From positions 1-64,000 of the forward strand of contig CAJQLA010000014.1 in the NCBI GenBank assembly GCA_905479075.1: a stretch of 64,000 bases of DNA. Direction: 5' to 3'. Source of the stretch: an uncultured Gammaproteobacteria bacterium (GTDB taxonomy: Bacteria; Pseudomonadota; Gammaproteobacteria; Nitrosococcales; Methylophagaceae). Position 1 is the first letter of the stretch. The number at the start of each line of letters is the position of its first letter. The translations under genes and the position numbers were made by a program. The notes below the pieces were generated by a model. The model did no database searches, was not told the DNA's origin, and saw only the letters and a list, made by a program, of their open reading frames with translations. Positions 1 to 9,328 of the stretch are shown piece after piece.

Positions 1-79
1 TCCCGAACTCAGAAGTGAAACGACTTAGCGCCGATGATAGTGTGGGAGTTCCCATGTGAAAGTAGGTCACTGCCAGGCT
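1..79 (+). rRNA. rrf: 5S ribosomal RNA, 3' part
   Basis: The first ~79 bases match the 3' two thirds of bacterial 5S rRNA: the conserved CCCGAACTCAGAAGTGAAACG block near the start, the GCGCCGATG segment, and the closing TGCCAGGC that pairs with the missing 5' end. The 5' part and the rest of the rRNA operon lie upstream of the window. A strong intrinsic terminator follows within about 10 bases, so this is the last gene of its rRNA operon. The exact 3' end is uncertain by a few bases. Confidence 0.93.
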
Positions 80-87
80 TTTATACT

Positions 88-123
88 AAATACCCAGTCC
101 CAATAAGGTCTGGGTATTTTTTT
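88..123 (+). terminator. Intrinsic terminator of the rRNA operon
   Basis: A perfect 10-bp stem (AAATACCCAG / CTGGGTATTT) around a 12-base loop, running into a T tract, directly after the 5S rRNA. The A-rich 5' arm could also let it work on the minus strand, as a stop for the MFS gene that converges on it from 210. Confidence 0.9.
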
Positions 124-209
124 ATCTGGTGTTTAACGAGAATAAGAGAAGTGATATAACAAAAGGTGCAAAAATAGTTAGTGAGTACTACCATATTTTA
201 TCTTTCTAA

Positions 210-1358
210 TTAAGTAGCCTTAAGCCAGCGGAAAGCAATAAGATAAGCAATGATACTGACAGCTGCTGCCAGACTAAAGGTGAATGTTGGGCCGGGGTTT
301 TCCCATAAATAACCACTGGACAGGCTACCGATTACACCTCCTGCACCAAAGCCCGCCATACTGTATAAAGCTTGGCCACGGCCCTGGTGTTTGCCAGTAA
401 AATGTTGGTGAACCCATGCAATCGCAGCAACATGAAACGATCCGAAACTGGCAGCATGAAGTAATTGAGCAATGAGTAACAGGGATAGTTGATCTGGGAA
501 CAAGCCGATTATCAACCAACGTATTGCTGACAACAGTAGGCTGAGTAGCAGCACTTTACGTATACCATAGCGTGGTAACCAACGATGCATAAATAAGAAG
601 ACTACGACTTCTGCAACGACACCTAGCGCCCATAATTGACCGATAAGGCTCCGGCTATATTGATGATCCTCTAGGTAGATACTATAAAAAGTGTAATAGG
701 GACCATGGCTTAATAACATTAAAAAGCAAATAACAAGAAAAGCAATGACTGTCGGTTGCTTTAATATCGACATCAATGGCTGATGATCTAGGCTAAGATG
801 TCGGGTCAATGATTCTGGTACTTTCAAGCTAATCAACCAGATACCTAATAACGTGATGACCATGGCAACAGGCATGATCTCGATGCTTACGTGTTCAAAT
901 AAACTCCCTAAAAGCATCACGATGACTATAAAACCAATGGAACCCCAAACACGGATTTTACTGTAATGATGACTGTGTTCGCCCAGGTGCTGTAATGTTG
1001 TTGCTTCAAACTGTGGCAATATAGCATTCCAAAAGAAACTAAAAACCAACATTACTGCAGCTATCCAGAAGTAACTGTTACCTAGTAACACACCTGAGAA
1101 TGCAATAGCCGCTATAAAGCTTGCCGAGCGTACAATTTGCATACGCTTTCCTTTATGGTCAGCAATCCAACCCCAAATATAAGGTGCAATTACACGCGTT
1201 AATAAAACGATGGCGGTTAGTTCACCAATTTCATCAGCTGAGAAATGATTCCATTCAAGGTAAAGGCCCCAGTAAGGTACAAAAACCCCCAGGGAAGCAA
1301 AGTAGAAAAAGTAAAAGCCGGATAAGCGCCAGTAAGGAGTCTTTTTTAATGGACTCAT
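210..1358 (-). CDS. MFS transporter, HcaT/nucleoside-permease-like
   Basis: A 382-residue integral membrane protein with about 12 hydrophobic segments. The N-terminus ([19 protein letters not shown]) and the loop [13 protein letters not shown] after TM2 are typical of the MFS_1-like branch that includes the 3-phenylpropionate permease HcaT and LacY/NupG relatives. These are normally proton symporters of the inner membrane. The substrate cannot be read from sequence, and no catabolic gene for phenylpropionate is nearby. The start codon lies inside the end of aroC (4-bp overlap, ATGA type), so the two are probably translationally coupled. The family call is safe, the substrate unknown. Confidence 0.82.
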   Translation of the reverse strand: MSPLKKTPYWRLSGFYFFYFASLGVFVPYWGLYLEWNHFSADEIGELTAIVLLTRVIAPYIWGWIADHKGKRMQIVRSASFIAAIAFSGVLLGNSYFWIAAVMLVFSFFWNAILPQFEATTLQHLGEHSHHYSKIRVWGSIGFIVIVMLLGSLFEHVSIEIMPVAMVITLLGIWLISLKVPESLTRHLSLDHQPLMSILKQPTVIAFLVICFLMLLSHGPYYTFYSIYLEDHQYSRSLIGQLWALGVVAEVVVFLFMHRWLPRYGIRKVLLLSLLLSAIRWLIIGLFPDQLSLLLIAQLLHAASFGSFHVAAIAWVHQHFTGKHQGRGQALYSMAGFGAGGVIGSLSSGYLWENPGPTFTFSLAAAVSIIAYLIAFRWLKAT

Positions 1359-2452
1359 GTAGAGGCAGGGATGATCGGTGTCTCCGTAGTGACGTCAAAA
1401 TTTTGCGCTCTATGTCGCAATATGTGATCCATGAGTACAAGTGCAAGCATCGCTTCAGCAATTGGGGTTGCTCTAATACCTACGCAAGGATCATGACGAC
1501 CATGGGTGACAACTTCTATGGGGTTTCCTTGAGTATCAACACTACGCCCAGGAAGTCGTAAACTTGATGTGGCTTTTAATGCCATACTCACTAGGATATC
1601 TTGACCACTAGAAATACCACCTAATACGCCGCCTGCATTATTACTTAAGAAGCCTTCAGGTGTGATTTCATCACGATGTTCAGTACCTTTTTGGGTCACT
1701 GAATCAAAGCCTGCACCTAATTCAACACCCTTTACAGCATTGATACTCAACATAGCGTGTGCGATGTCAGCATCGAGCCTATCAAAGATAGGCTCTCCGA
1801 GACCTGGAGGCATATTACGAGCGATAACATTGATGCGTGCACCGATAGAGTTACCTTCTTTACGTAGGGCATCCATATAAGCTTCTAGTTCTACTTCTTT
1901 ATCAGGGTCAGGACAAAAGAAGGCGCTATTATCCATATGATCCCAATCAAACCTTTCTGTTTTAATTGGACCTAATTGGGCAAGATAGCCTTGGATTTCA
2001 ATACCGTAACGATCGCGGAGGTATTTTTTTGCGACTCCGCCTGCTGCGACACGCATGGCTGTTTCGCGTGCAGATGAACGACCACCACCTCGGTAATCGC
2101 GTACACCGTATTTTTGATGGTAGGTGTAATCAGCATGAGCAGGGCGGAACTGATGCATGATATTGCCGTAGTCTTTAGATCGTTGGTCGGTATTATCGAT
2201 CACCATACCGATGGGGGTACCGGTTGTTTTACCCTCAAAAACCCCCGATAAGATTTTGACTTGATCTGCTTCACGACGCTGAGTTTCATGGCGTGATTTA
2301 CCTGGTTTGCGACGATCAAGGTCACCTTGTAAATCTTCTTCACTTAAACTTAAGCCTGGAGGACAACCATCAACGATACAACCCAGTGAAGGTCCATGGC
2401 TTTCACCAAAGGTCGTTACAGTGAAGAGTTTTCCAAAACTATTTCCTGACAT
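1355..2452 (-). CDS. aroC: Chorismate synthase
   Basis: Catalyses the last shikimate-pathway step, EPSP to chorismate plus phosphate, using reduced FMN. The 365 residues are the full family length. Family signatures are clear: [18 protein letters not shown] near the N-terminus, the [17 protein letters not shown] segment, [17 protein letters not shown] in the middle, and a C-terminal [11 protein letters not shown] motif. It is followed by the MFS gene with a 4-base overlap and lies downstream of mgtE with a 42-base gap, so it may sit in the same transcript. Confidence 0.98.
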   Translation of the reverse strand: MSGNSFGKLFTVTTFGESHGPSLGCIVDGCPPGLSLSEEDLQGDLDRRKPGKSRHETQRREADQVKILSGVFEGKTTGTPIGMVIDNTDQRSKDYGNIMHQFRPAHADYTYHQKYGVRDYRGGGRSSARETAMRVAAGGVAKKYLRDRYGIEIQGYLAQLGPIKTERFDWDHMDNSAFFCPDPDKEVELEAYMDALRKEGNSIGARINVIARNMPPGLGEPIFDRLDADIAHAMLSINAVKGVELGAGFDSVTQKGTEHRDEITPEGFLSNNAGGVLGGISSGQDILVSMALKATSSLRLPGRSVDTQGNPIEVVTHGRHDPCVGIRATPIAEAMLALVLMDHILRHRAQNFDVTTETPIIPAST

Positions 2453-2494
2453 AGTATTTTTCCAAATTTATGAGTTATGAATAGAGTAATAAAA

Positions 2495-3853
2495 CTAGAC
2501 GATAAATAGAGTAGCAAATCCTAGGAAGGCCATAAAACCTACTACGTCGGTTACCGTCGTCAAAAGAACACCACCAGAGAGGGCCGGGTCACTACCAAAC
2601 TTTTTAAGTATTAATGGTATAGCAACACCTGCTAGGGCTGCAGCTATTAAATTAATAATAATAGCAGTGCCAATCAATATCCCTAGTGCAAGACTGTTAA
2701 ACCATAAGATGGTCACTAGAGCGATGGCGATTGCCCAGATGATGCCATTGCTTGCACCGACCATAATTTCTTTACGTAATAACCATAGCTGGTTTTTTTC
2801 ATTGAGTTGACCTAGCGCCATTGAACGAATAACTAGAGTGAGCGTCTGGCTACCTGCAACTCCGCCCATACTGGCAACAATTGGCATGAGTACGGCTAAA
2901 GCGACTTGCTTTTCAATCGTTGTATCAAAAAGCCCTATAACCCAAGCTGCAAGGAAGGCTGTTAATAAATTAACACCGAGCCAAAGAGAACGACGGTTTA
3001 TACTTTTTCTTACGGGTGCAAAGGTATCTTCATCTTCACTTAAACCGGCGAGACTTAACATTGAATGTTCGGCCTCGTCTCGGATAACATCAACCACATC
3101 ATCGATAGTAATACGACCTAGTAAATGGTTATTATCATCGACGACAGGTGCTGATATTAAGTTGTGTTTTTCAAAACGATGAGCGACGTCGCTATCTGCA
3201 GTCTTTGCCTCTATGGCCTCTATTTGATGAGACATCACCTCATTGACTGTTAAAGAACGTCCGCGGCTAACGATTTTAGAAAGCGAGAGAGTGCCTAGAT
3301 ATTCGTCATTATGATTGACGACGTAAACACTGTCTGTATTTGGCGGAAGTTCACCCAAAATACGTAGATAACGAAGAACAACTTCTAGTGTTATATCTGA
3401 ACGGACAGTAATAACATCGGGGTTCATTAATCCCCCAGCTGTATTTTCGTCGTACGCTAAAATAGTTTCAACACGGCGGCGATGTTGGGTATCCATGGCG
3501 CGCAAAACTTCTCGCATCACATGGTCAGGTAAAATTTGAAGAATATCGGCTACGTCATCGGCTTCTAAATCTTCAGTTGCACTGATCAAGTCAGCCGTAT
3601 CCATGTATTGAATCAGATCAGCACGAACATCTTCACCAACGAAAGAAAGGACATCACCTCTCAGATCTGGATTGATGATGGGCCAGCAGACTTTACGCTC
3701 TTGCGGCGGTAATGATTCTAATAGGTGGGCAGTCTCAGCAGGGTGTAAGCTCGCTAACAAACGACGCATGCGCACAAAACGACCACTCTTTACCGCTTCT
3801 GTAAGCGTAAGAATGGGTTGTGTGATAGCTTGTTCTTGATTGAGTTCTGGCAT
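2495..3853 (-). CDS. mgtE: Magnesium transporter MgtE
   Basis: A Mg2+ channel/transporter of the inner membrane. In order: an N-terminal MgtE_N helical superhelix (about residues 10-120; LHPAETAHLLESLPP), a tandem CBS pair (about 125-250) that senses cytosolic Mg2+, a plug helix, and five C-terminal membrane segments with the conserved GSQTLTLVIR region and closing TDVVGF motif. I use the ATG at 3853; an in-frame TTG four codons upstream is possible. It follows ptsI (84-base gap), the usual end of the rpoN-hpf-ptsN-ptsHI cluster in many beta/gammaproteobacteria. The gap contains an inverted repeat ending at the start codon (see findings). Confidence 0.95.
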   Translation of the reverse strand: MPELNQEQAITQPILTLTEAVKSGRFVRMRRLLASLHPAETAHLLESLPPQERKVCWPIINPDLRGDVLSFVGEDVRADLIQYMDTADLISATEDLEADDVADILQILPDHVMREVLRAMDTQHRRRVETILAYDENTAGGLMNPDVITVRSDITLEVVLRYLRILGELPPNTDSVYVVNHNDEYLGTLSLSKIVSRGRSLTVNEVMSHQIEAIEAKTADSDVAHRFEKHNLISAPVVDDNNHLLGRITIDDVVDVIRDEAEHSMLSLAGLSEDEDTFAPVRKSINRRSLWLGVNLLTAFLAAWVIGLFDTTIEKQVALAVLMPIVASMGGVAGSQTLTLVIRSMALGQLNEKNQLWLLRKEIMVGASNGIIWAIAIALVTILWFNSLALGILIGTAIIINLIAAALAGVAIPLILKKFGSDPALSGGVLLTTVTDVVGFMAFLGFATLFIV

Positions 3854-3949
3854 AGTCCAGTCCAATACGGCCGAAGTTAGTAGAGCAAGAATTTGCGCTA
3901 TATTCTAGCCTGCTGTGGCTGGACTGAATAGGATTAATATTATAAAGAC

Positions 3950-5689
3950 TTAATTTCGACTATTAATTTTCTGCAATAATGCCTCAGTCTCGAACGGATC
4001 ACTCAGGTTTAAGACTTGCAGTGCATTTTCTGGTAGCTTGCTTAAATCGGTTTCATTGATAATTTGTTTGATTTCTAAAATAGCATTCGGATGCATGCTA
4101 AAAGTATCAAGCCCCATAGCAAGTAAGAGTCTAGTAAACCGGGGATCACCAGCCATTTCACCACACATGGAGACAGTAATATCGTGCTTTGAACCAGCTT
4201 GTAAAGTCATATAAATGAGCCTCAATACAGCAGGGTGCAAAGGGTCGTATAGATAATTGACTTGATCATCAATACGGTCAATAGCCAATGTGTATTGGAT
4301 TAAGTCATTAGTGCCGATCGATAGAAAATCTACTTGTTTGGCAAACATTTCAGCACAGACAGCGCTAGCTGGTATTTCGATCATTACTCCCGTTTCTATA
4401 TACGGGTCGAAGTCCAAGCCTTCTCTGGTGAGCTCTTCCTTACAATTTCGCAGCTGCGTTTGAGTCTGCAATAATTCTTGTTGTGTTGAAATCATGGGGA
4501 ACATGATCTTAACTTTACCAAATGCGGATGCGCGCAAAATTGCTCTCAGTTGAGTTCTAAACATATTAGGCTGACTTAAACACAGGCGAATCGCACGTAA
4601 ACCTAGTGCTGGGTTGGTTGCCGTTTGACCTATATTGCGTCCACCATCGACAGTTTTATCAGCACCAAGATCGAATGTACGGATTGTGACAGGTGCATCA
4701 ATACTTTCAACGACATCACGATAGGCGGCTAGCTGTTCCTCTTCTTCGGGAGGACTAGACCTGTTCATATAGAGAAATTCAGTTCTATACAAACCAATTC
4801 CCTCGGCACCAGCATTACTAATCATCTTAATATCATCTGGTAATTCAGCATTTGCCAGTAACTTAATTGATTTGTTGTCTTTGGTTTGGGTTATTTGTGA
4901 TTTATAACGGCTAAGTGAAGCAATATGCTGCTTAAACTTAAACAACCGTTGCTGATATTCGTTGATTGTTTTTTGATCGGCACCCGCTATGACAGTACCT
5001 AGTTCACCATCTATGATAAGTAATTCATTATCTTGGATATATCTTCTTACTGATTCAATACCAACAATAGCTGGAATACCGAGACTTCTTGCAAGGATAG
5101 TTGTATGGGATGTGGTACCACCATGTTCAGTAACGAATGCAGCGATACCTTGATGTTGCATAAGGACAGTATCGGCGGGGGTTAAGTCCTCAGCAATGAT
5201 AATGTGGCCTTTTAGTCTACCATCGGAAATCTCATGATCGGCCACTTGTTCATCGGCTAAAATTCGATGAATTCGATTAACGACATGATCAACATCATCT
5301 CGCCGTGTACGTAGGTACGGATCATCCATCTCATTAAAGACATTAATAAGGGCATCACGCTGTAACTGAAGTGCCCACTCTGCATTACAACGCCTACTGC
5401 GTATCATGTCTGATGGTACGGTTGTTAATGACGAATCGTTTAACATCAAGATGTGGGTATCTATGAATGATGTTACGTCAGTGGGCGCATTTGCAGGAAT
5501 ATGTTTACGAATTTCCATTAGTTGTTCGCGTGCTTTCTCGGTTGCATTAAGCAAACGGTCAACTTCTTGTTCGATCTCAAATGCTGGGATCAAATACTCT
5601 CTTACATCAGGTTGGTTATGGAAAAGAATATGGGCTTTTCCTATTGCAATTCCTCTAGAAACACCAATACCTTGAAGCTCGAGAGTCAT
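3950..5689 (-). CDS. ptsI: PTS phosphoenolpyruvate-protein phosphotransferase (EI)
   Basis: Enzyme I takes phosphate from PEP and passes it to HPr. The 579 residues give the full three-domain layout: the N-terminal HPr-binding domain, the swivelling phosphohistidine domain with GGTTSHTTILARSLGIPAIVG (the His is the phospho-acceptor), and the C-terminal PEP-binding TIM barrel with GAEGIGLYRTEFLYM and the CGEMAGD active-site motif. The ATG overlaps the stop of ptsH. No EIIB/EIIC permease gene is in the window, so this EI most likely drives a regulatory rather than a sugar-uptake PTS. Confidence 0.96.
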   Translation of the reverse strand: MTLELQGIGVSRGIAIGKAHILFHNQPDVREYLIPAFEIEQEVDRLLNATEKAREQLMEIRKHIPANAPTDVTSFIDTHILMLNDSSLTTVPSDMIRSRRCNAEWALQLQRDALINVFNEMDDPYLRTRRDDVDHVVNRIHRILADEQVADHEISDGRLKGHIIIAEDLTPADTVLMQHQGIAAFVTEHGGTTSHTTILARSLGIPAIVGIESVRRYIQDNELLIIDGELGTVIAGADQKTINEYQQRLFKFKQHIASLSRYKSQITQTKDNKSIKLLANAELPDDIKMISNAGAEGIGLYRTEFLYMNRSSPPEEEEQLAAYRDVVESIDAPVTIRTFDLGADKTVDGGRNIGQTATNPALGLRAIRLCLSQPNMFRTQLRAILRASAFGKVKIMFPMISTQQELLQTQTQLRNCKEELTREGLDFDPYIETGVMIEIPASAVCAEMFAKQVDFLSIGTNDLIQYTLAIDRIDDQVNYLYDPLHPAVLRLIYMTLQAGSKHDITVSMCGEMAGDPRFTRLLLAMGLDTFSMHPNAILEIKQIINETDLSKLPENALQVLNLSDPFETEALLQKINSRN

Positions 5690-5955
5690 TCTCCTTCCCC
5701 AAAATAATCATTGACGAGTTGTTCTATTTGTTCGAAGGCAAGTTGTTCATCATCACCACGAATATGAACTTTAATTTCTGTCCCTTTAGCAGCGGCTAAC
5801 ATCATCAGTCCCATAATACTTTTGCCATTGACTATACGGCCATTACGAGCAACCTGAATATCAGACTGGAACTGTGATGCTGTGGTCACGAATTTGGCTG
5901 CTGCACGTGCATGCATACCTAATTTATTGATAATAAGAAGGTTTTCTTCAATCAT
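5686..5955 (-). CDS. ptsH: Phosphocarrier protein HPr
   Basis: An 89-residue HPr. I choose the ATG at 5955 because it puts the phospho-acceptor His exactly at position 15 (KLGMHARAAAKF) and the regulatory Ser exactly at 46 (NGKSIMGLM); an upstream in-frame start would add eight unrelated residues. The chosen start also overlaps the EIIA stop (ATGA). His15 takes phosphate from EI. An intact Ser46 site fits the HprK gene in the same cluster, which would phosphorylate it. Translationally coupled to the EIIA gene before it and to ptsI after it. Confidence 0.96.
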   Translation of the reverse strand: MIEENLLIINKLGMHARAAAKFVTTASQFQSDIQVARNGRIVNGKSIMGLMMLAAAKGTEIKVHIRGDDEQLAFEQIEQLVNDYFGEGE

Positions 5956-6356
5956 GGCATCGTACCGGTATGATGGCAACGTGCAATGCCTTCTTGACCA
6001 CCGCTGAGCGCTTTTTCTTCTAATTGCTCTAAACTGAGTGTCGGATAATTTAGAACACGGATGAGCATAGGCAAATTAAGCCCAGAAACGATCCGAATAT
6101 CATGGCGCTCTGAGACATCACAGGCAATATTGCTGGGTGTAGAGCCAAACATATCAGTCAGGATAAGAATGCCGCTACCTTGGTCAATTTCCTGCAATGT
6201 CTGCTGAAGTTGTCCTCTAATATAGTCGGTATTGTCTTGGATTGAGATAGAAATCACTTTTGTAGGCAGTGAATGGCAAGATAACATTTGCCTTGCGGTA
6301 TTGATCATTTCGACACCGATTTGATTATGAGAAACAAGTAAAATTCCAACGGCCAT
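5952..6356 (-). CDS. Mannose-type PTS EIIA protein
   Basis: A 134-residue single-domain EIIA of the mannose (EIIA-Man/DhaM N-terminal) fold. The active-site His is at position 10 in ILLVSHNQIG, and LILTDMFGSTPSNIA is the second signature of the fold. Such stand-alone proteins occur beside hprK, ptsH and ptsI in incomplete PTS systems of proteobacteria, where they are thought to be regulatory. The same fold also serves as the phosphoryl donor (DhaM) to dihydroxyacetone kinase, and dhaK/dhaL lie about 20 kb away in this window. It overlaps ptsH by 4 bases. Which partner it serves is not visible here. Confidence 0.9.
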   Translation of the reverse strand: MAVGILLVSHNQIGVEMINTARQMLSCHSLPTKVISISIQDNTDYIRGQLQQTLQEIDQGSGILILTDMFGSTPSNIACDVSERHDIRIVSGLNLPMLIRVLNYPTLSLEQLEEKALSGGQEGIARCHHTGTMP

Positions 6357-6409
6357 TGCTGATCTCTTATGACAAGTTAAACGAAATAAATTAGGTGTTA
6401 ATTAAGCGG

Positions 6410-6925
6410 TTACCAGGCATTGTTCTGTCGCTGTTTTAATAGATTTTCGGTGTTTTGTGGTACATTCTGCAGCTGTAACCATGTTGTAATTCTCACCGCT
6501 AATGATGCTGGGTTATTCAAGGAAAGAATTAATTTTGGTATTGCCTTACCACAAACTCGTTGTTGTTCAAGTACAGGGTTTAATGCACTTTTTTGATGAT
6601 GGTTTTCTTGGATATTAATGACATAATCAAGCTTTGCTTGTGATTGCCAAGCATGTGGTCCAAATAAATTTTCGATTGGAATAAGGCCTAGTTCTCGGGT
6701 GTGGAGGAGACCTTCTAACATGGTTGGACAAGTACCAATAACGGTATCATTGCTATCAAGATGGAAGTCTACAATATCGTCAGCTATTAATTGATGGCCA
6801 GCCCCGATGAGTTCTAACGCTAAACTACTTTTTCCTATTCCCGCATGGCCTGTTAATAATACCCCTTTGTTAAAGATATTGATAAGAACGCCATGATGAC
6901 TTTTAGTTGACTTAGCTGATTTCAT
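6410..6925 (-). CDS. hprK: HPr kinase/phosphorylase, kinase domain only
   Basis: HprK phosphorylates and dephosphorylates Ser46 of HPr. Only the C-terminal catalytic domain is encoded: 171 residues against about 310 in the common full-length form. Visible features are HHGVLINIFNKGVLLTG, the Walker A GHAGIGKS (residues 26-33), the following GHQLIADDIVDF, and a diverged version of the HprK signature (HTRELGLIPI where many family members have an IRGLG-type motif). Only 7 bases separate it from ptsN upstream, so a lost N-terminal domain cannot be hiding there. Short HprK proteins are known in alphaproteobacteria. No rapZ follows it, although rapZ often lies between hprK and the EIIA gene. Confidence 0.88.
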   Translation of the reverse strand: MKSAKSTKSHHGVLINIFNKGVLLTGHAGIGKSSLALELIGAGHQLIADDIVDFHLDSNDTVIGTCPTMLEGLLHTRELGLIPIENLFGPHAWQSQAKLDYVINIQENHHQKSALNPVLEQQRVCGKAIPKLILSLNNPASLAVRITTWLQLQNVPQNTENLLKQRQNNAW

Positions 6926-6932
6926 AACTCAT

Positions 6933-7397
6933 TTAATCATCATCGATAGATAATAAGAAATCAAAAAGCTTTTCGGGATCATCATGTTCTCGAATAGCTT
7001 GACAGATGTCTTTATCTCTAAAAAGAGCGGCGAGTCTAGCGAGATGCTGTAAGTGATAATCATCACCTTCATCAGGTACTAGTAGGCCAAATATAATATC
7101 AACAGGTTCATTATCCGCTGCTTCATAATCAATGGGTTCTGCTAGCGTCATCAGTGTGCCTATCGTGCGTGTGATTCCAGGAACCCGCGCATGCGGTATA
7201 GCAACGCCTCTACCCAAACCGGTCGTGCCTAGTCGTTCACGTTCAACAAGGACTTGAAAGATTTTATTGGCAGTGAGGGCCTTAGTAGAGGCTGCTAAAT
7301 GGTCACTTATGGTTTCAATTAACCGTTTTTTACTCGTAATTGAATCATCTTTACAAAAAATATTATTGGCATCTACGAGTAGTGAAGCGATCAGCAT
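6933..7397 (-). CDS. ptsN: Nitrogen-regulatory PTS EIIA (EIIA-Ntr)
   Basis: A 154-residue EIIA of the fructose/mannitol fold. The phospho-acceptor His69 lies in GRGVAIPHARVPG. EIIA-Ntr proteins are regulatory outputs of the PTS, binding targets such as K+ transport and sensor proteins according to their phosphorylation state. Its place between hpf and hprK, downstream of rpoN, is the standard one. No ptsP (EI-Ntr) is in the window, so the ptsI product here may be its donor. Confidence 0.95.
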   Translation of the reverse strand: MLIASLLVDANNIFCKDDSITSKKRLIETISDHLAASTKALTANKIFQVLVERERLGTTGLGRGVAIPHARVPGITRTIGTLMTLAEPIDYEAADNEPVDIIFGLLVPDEGDDYHLQHLARLAALFRDKDICQAIREHDDPEKLFDFLLSIDDD

Positions 7398-7410
7398 TGA
7401 ATTACCTTAC

Positions 7411-7737
7411 TTAACCTGCATTGTGTTTCATATCGGCACCATCGGCTTGACGGTGGTTATTCATTTTGTCTTTATGTTTTATGATTTGTCGATCTAGCTT
7501 GCTGACTAAATGTTCAATGGCAGTATACATATTTTCATTTTCATCAGAGGCAAATAGATCCGCACCGCTAACATGGACAGTCGCTTCTGCTTTTTGTCTT
7601 TGTTTTTCGACAGTCAGAATGACGTGTACATTGGTCATGCGATCAAAGTGACGTGTCAATTTCTCAAATTTATTATTGACGTGATCGCGAAGGCTATCGG
7701 TGATTTCAATATGTTGTCCACTGAGGTTTAACTGCAT
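7411..7737 (-). CDS. hpf: Ribosome hibernation promoting factor
   Basis: A 108-residue short-form HPF/YfiA family protein beginning MQLNLSGQHIEITDSLRDHV, with the beta-alpha-beta-beta-beta-alpha pattern and a basic C-terminal helix (SKLDRQIIKHKDKMNNHR). It binds the 30S decoding centre in stationary phase and promotes 70S dimerisation (100S). It lacks the C-terminal dimerisation domain of the long form. It lies 33 bases after rpoN and 13 bases before ptsN, so the three are probably one transcript. Confidence 0.95.
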   Translation of the reverse strand: MQLNLSGQHIEITDSLRDHVNNKFEKLTRHFDRMTNVHVILTVEKQRQKAEATVHVSGADLFASDENENMYTAIEHLVSKLDRQIIKHKDKMNNHRQADGADMKHNAG

Positions 7738-7770
7738 AATTATTCACTCCTATTAGTCAATGAAACTGGT

Positions 7771-9234
7771 TTACACCAGTCGTTTACGCTCATTCGATGG
7801 CGGTATTGCCAATGTTTCACGATATTTAGCAATGGTCCTTCGTGCAACATTGATACCCTGGTCTCCTAGGATATCAGCAATTTTACTATCGCTGAGTGGT
7901 TTTTGTGGGTTTTCAGCCAACACTAGCTTTTTGATAATAGCGCGAATAGCAGTTGCTGAACACTCCCCACCACTATCGGTACTGACATGGCTTGAAAAAA
8001 AGTATTTCAACTCAAAAATACCGCGCGGGGTATGCAAATATTTACGTGTCGTCACACGCGAAATGGTGGATTCATGCATCTCGACTTCTTCTGCAATATT
8101 ATGCAAAACAAGCGGGCGCATAGCTTCTGCACCATGTTCTAAAAAGCCCGTTTGGCGTTCTATGATTGCTTGGGTTACTTTGAGTAAAGTTTCGTTACGA
8201 CTTTGTAAGCTCTTTAAAAACCATCGAGCTTCTTGCAGATTGTTTTTTAAATAGGTGTTTGCTGAACTGTTATCGGCACGCTTAATCAGTTGTGCATAAT
8301 GTTCGGCAACGTGTAGTTTTGGGGCGTTATCAGGGTTGAGTGATAGTTGCCAACGGTTATTTATTTTTCTGACATAGACATCGGGAACTATATATTCGGT
8401 TTTATCTGATTGGACTTGAGCGCCTGGTCTAGGGTTAAGTAATTGGATTAATCTCACGAGTTCTGTCAGTTGCTGATCATTTATTTTTAAAGCACGTTTA
8501 ATTTGTAAATAATCTCTTTTTGCAAGCGTATCCAAGTATTGGTCAATTAATGTTGTCAACAATTCAATGTGTTCTGCACCTGGATTAATCAGGCGTAATT
8601 GAATAAGCAAACATTCTCTAAGATCTCTAGCAGCAACGCCGACAGGATCAAAGTGTTGAACTCGATGCAAAACAGCTTCAATTTCATCAATATCAGCAAA
8701 ATTGTCTTCGCCAAGTGCCTGTTGTATATCTTCAAGCGAAGTCTTTAAGTAACCGTCTTCTTCAATACCATCAATAATGATGGTTGCAATGGCTTGTTCA
8801 AGATCTGTAAAAGGTGTGAGACGCATTTGCCAAAGTAAGTGCTCTTGTAAGCTTTGGCTACTTTCATCTTCGTTATCTCGTTCTAAACTATTGTCGACTA
8901 TTTGACTATTACTGGGAGGCGCGCTGACAGGTTGGTGATCAAAGGTATCTTCCCATTGACTATCTGTTGCTAATTCATCGGGAATATCGGTATGTTCTAG
9001 CTCAGAGGTATCTTGATGAACTGAATCGTGTGTTTCATCATCAGTTTGTTGAGCGGATACATTATTATCAAATTCAATGTTTTCTTCCACTTCTAGTAAC
9101 GGATTTGTTTCTAGCGCTTCTTGAATTTCTGCTTGTAGCTCAATCGATGATAGTTGCAACAAGCGGATCGCTTGTTGCAACTGGGGTGTCATCGATAGGC
9201 TTTGTCCAACACGGAGTTGTAACGATGGTTTCAC
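7771..9234 (-). CDS. rpoN: RNA polymerase sigma-54 factor
   Basis: A 487-residue sigma-N. Region I at the N-terminus (SLQLRVGQSLSMTPQLQQAIRLL) is the activator-responsive part; an acidic linker follows (about residues 60-120); then the core-binding domain, the HTH, and the C-terminal RpoN box ARRTIAKYRE that reads the -24 element. The start is a GTG at 9234, the only start that gives the conserved N-terminus. The usual upstream neighbours lptA-lptB are absent; a tungstate-type ABC ATPase gene lies there instead, separated by 94 bases with a weak terminator-like hairpin. Confidence 0.97.
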   Translation of the reverse strand: MKPSLQLRVGQSLSMTPQLQQAIRLLQLSSIELQAEIQEALETNPLLEVEENIEFDNNVSAQQTDDETHDSVHQDTSELEHTDIPDELATDSQWEDTFDHQPVSAPPSNSQIVDNSLERDNEDESSQSLQEHLLWQMRLTPFTDLEQAIATIIIDGIEEDGYLKTSLEDIQQALGEDNFADIDEIEAVLHRVQHFDPVGVAARDLRECLLIQLRLINPGAEHIELLTTLIDQYLDTLAKRDYLQIKRALKINDQQLTELVRLIQLLNPRPGAQVQSDKTEYIVPDVYVRKINNRWQLSLNPDNAPKLHVAEHYAQLIKRADNSSANTYLKNNLQEARWFLKSLQSRNETLLKVTQAIIERQTGFLEHGAEAMRPLVLHNIAEEVEMHESTISRVTTRKYLHTPRGIFELKYFFSSHVSTDSGGECSATAIRAIIKKLVLAENPQKPLSDSKIADILGDQGINVARRTIAKYRETLAIPPSNERKRLV

Positions 9235-9279
9235 GGGCTTTTCTGATAAAACATAACATTCATATGATCATGTTACCGC

Positions 9280-9300
9280 AAAAAATATGCCACTGCATAT
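9280..9300 (-). terminator. Possible weak terminator between the ABC genes and rpoN
   Basis: On the minus strand a 6-bp stem (ATATGC / GCATAT, loop of 4) runs into five Ts. The stem is short and AT-rich, so it is at best a weak stop. If it works, rpoN has its own promoter in the roughly 45 bases that follow. Confidence 0.3.
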
Positions 9301-9328
9301 AGCTTTTTTTAGAATTGATGGCTTGTCT

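Noticed and set aside
1121..1561. 146-codon plus-strand frame across the MFS/aroC junction
   Set aside because: Antisense to two clear genes and without recognisable domain; a shadow frame.
7760..8254. 164-codon plus-strand frame opposite rpoN
   Set aside because: Entirely antisense to the conserved C-terminal part of sigma-54, with low-complexity composition typical of a shadow frame.
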